This document shows positions 63,257-64,000 of a stretch of 64,000 bases of DNA, one piece after another. Location of the stretch: NCBI GenBank assembly GCA_963737835.1, contig CAVTUH010000001.1, positions 3,348,001-3,412,000 of the forward strand. Reading direction: 5' to 3'. Source of the DNA: Palsa-1248 sp963737835 (GTDB taxonomy: Bacteria; Gemmatimonadota; Gemmatimonadetes; Gemmatimonadales; Gemmatimonadaceae). Made by a program: the position numbers and the translations under genes. Each line of letters opens with the position of its first letter. Position 1 is the first letter of the stretch. The notes beneath the pieces were generated by a model, which made no database searches, had not been told where the DNA came from, and saw nothing but the letters and a program-made list of their open reading frames with translations.

Positions 63257-63470
63257 CAGCTCGCAGCAGAATCACCATCGCGACCACGAAACCGAGAATG
63301 CCCATCGTCTCGGGGATCGCCACGAGAAGCACAATGGTCGTCGTCAGTTCCGGCTTTTCGGCAAGCGTGGCGGCTCCCGCAGCGCCGATACGCGACTGCG
63401 CCCAGGCCGTTGCCAGTGCCGCGAGACCCATGACGAGAGCCGCGCTCAGTGCTGCCCACATGTACGCCAT
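63246..63470 (-). CDS. atpK: V/A-type ATPase proteolipid subunit K
   Basis: Membrane c-ring subunit, 74 residues, with two helices (YMWAALSAALVMGLAALATAWA and TIVLLVAIPETMGILGFVVAMVILL). The ion-binding carboxylate is Glu in IPETMGILGF. It is a single hairpin, as in bacterial and archaeal A-type enzymes. Whether it carries H+ or Na+ cannot be told. The ATG at 63470 gives the compact form. Confidence 0.9.
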   Translation of the reverse strand: MAYMWAALSAALVMGLAALATAWAQSRIGAAGAATLAEKPELTTTIVLLVAIPETMGILGFVVAMVILLRAGGG

Positions 63471-63505
63471 TGATCGATCTCCGGTGCCCCGATTGGATCC
63501 CACGT

Positions 63506-64000
63506 CTACACGGCACGTGCGTGTGCGAGCGGACGATAGGGCTCCCCGCCAGGGCTGTAGAATTGGTTGAAGAACTCCACGTAATGCAGACGAAGTGCCT
63601 GCAAAGTAGGACTGAACAACCCGAGCGCAAAATTGACTGTGTGGAAGAGCAGCGCGAAGGCGACGCCCACAACCACGCTGCCAGCCGTACCCACGAGTCT
63701 GTTCGCGACAGCAGCCATCATGACCGAGGCCGTGCCCAGGGCCATGACACGTGCATACGACATCACGTTCCCCACCGTTGACAAGAGCTCGATCGGCGCG
63801 AGCAACCCCTCAGCGAAGACGAGCACCGGAAACGCGACGAGTACTCCGATCACTGCCGGCGTAAACAGCGCCTTCGGCAACACCTCGAGCGCTGCAAGCA
63901 GAGCACACGCAATGAGCAGCAGCATGATCGCCGTGACGCCGTGACCGATCGCCTGTCGGCGCTCCCCCCGCCAGGATGCGACCGCACCGAGCATGAGCCC
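63506..64000 (-). CDS. atpI: V/A-type ATPase subunit I, C-terminal part (truncated by window)
   Basis: Stator subunit that forms the ion channel next to the c-ring. Only the C-terminal 165 residues are in the window. GHGVTAIMLLLIACALLAALEVL, VLVAFPVLVFAEGLLAPIELLSTVGNVMSYARVMALG and VVVGVAFALLFHTVNFALGLFSPTLQALRLHYVEFFNQFY are the classic end of the a/I family, with the essential Arg in MSYARVMALG. The gene continues beyond the end of the window. Confidence 0.93.
   Translation of the reverse strand, partial: GLMLGAVASWRGERRQAIGHGVTAIMLLLIACALLAALEVLPKALFTPAVIGVLVAFPVLVFAEGLLAPIELLSTVGNVMSYARVMALGTASVMMAAVANRLVGTAGSVVVGVAFALLFHTVNFALGLFSPTLQALRLHYVEFFNQFYSPGGEPYRPLAHARAV

Overview
The window is a gene-dense, GC-rich stretch of a bacterial chromosome. 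It holds no rRNA or tRNA that I can see, no phage, no CRISPR array and no intact insertion sequence. The gene content (group 1 [NiFe]-hydrogenase with cytochrome b, ba3-type oxidase, V/A-type ATPase, phosphoketolase, many universal stress proteins, porin-cytochrome) and the heptamer repeats suggest a soil or sediment aerobe able to live on little oxygen, perhaps Gemmatimonadota or Acidobacteriota. That placement is a weak inference, because no phylogenetic marker was compared.

Layout. 1-10160 (+): a tightly overlapping hydrogenase operon, hyaA'(partial)-hyaB-hyaC-hyaD-hypA-hypB-hypF-hypC-hypD-hypE, ending with a crotonase; hypA lacks its zinc domain and hypD is frameshifted. 10246-16146: a methyltransferase, a VIT-family transporter, a PAS-GGDEF diguanylate cyclase, a small helical protein, a TauE/SafE permease, a histidine phosphatase, TetR and a small membrane protein. 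16421-25570: two tandem Usp proteins, a DrrAB-like ABC exporter, a DUF4242 remnant, a three-BON protein, an unknown lipoprotein, a P1B ATPase and a frameshifted DUF4136 lipoprotein. 25744-30413: an erythromycin-esterase homologue, a Tat-type DsrE-like protein, a one-heme porin-cytochrome and a cytochrome c. 30452-40147: a BON protein, acetate kinase-phosphoketolase, a third Usp, an orphan NarL-type regulator, a C-terminally truncated PPDK and a PhoU-like protein. 40328-43109: a macB remnant and a three-subunit ba3 oxidase. 43446-49029: FtsH, phosphofructokinase and PEP synthase. 49262-54402: a YhiI-RbbA-YhhJ-type ABC system. 54436-56951: a two-subunit molybdenum hydroxylase. 56968-64000 (-): a small helical protein and a V/A-type ATPase operon (I-K-E-C-F-A-B-D order).

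Together the genes read like an energy-limitation or low-oxygen survival island. H2 could be oxidised into the quinone pool and electrons passed to a high-affinity ba3 oxidase. Phosphoketolase plus acetate kinase could yield ATP from sugar phosphates, while PFK, PEP synthase and the PPDK-like protein manage PEP/pyruvate. Usp, BON, FtsH and metal-pump genes fit stress maintenance. This is inferred from content only.

Six genes or remnants show a single-base frame break (hypD, DUF4242, DUF4136, macB, hlyD, atpB). Because an essential-looking ATPase subunit is among them, residual indel errors in the assembly are a serious possibility. Short repeats are frequent: heptamer tandem arrays, GGCGACGC/GCGTCGCC palindromes (some inside coding sequence), and paired CGTCGG hairpins.
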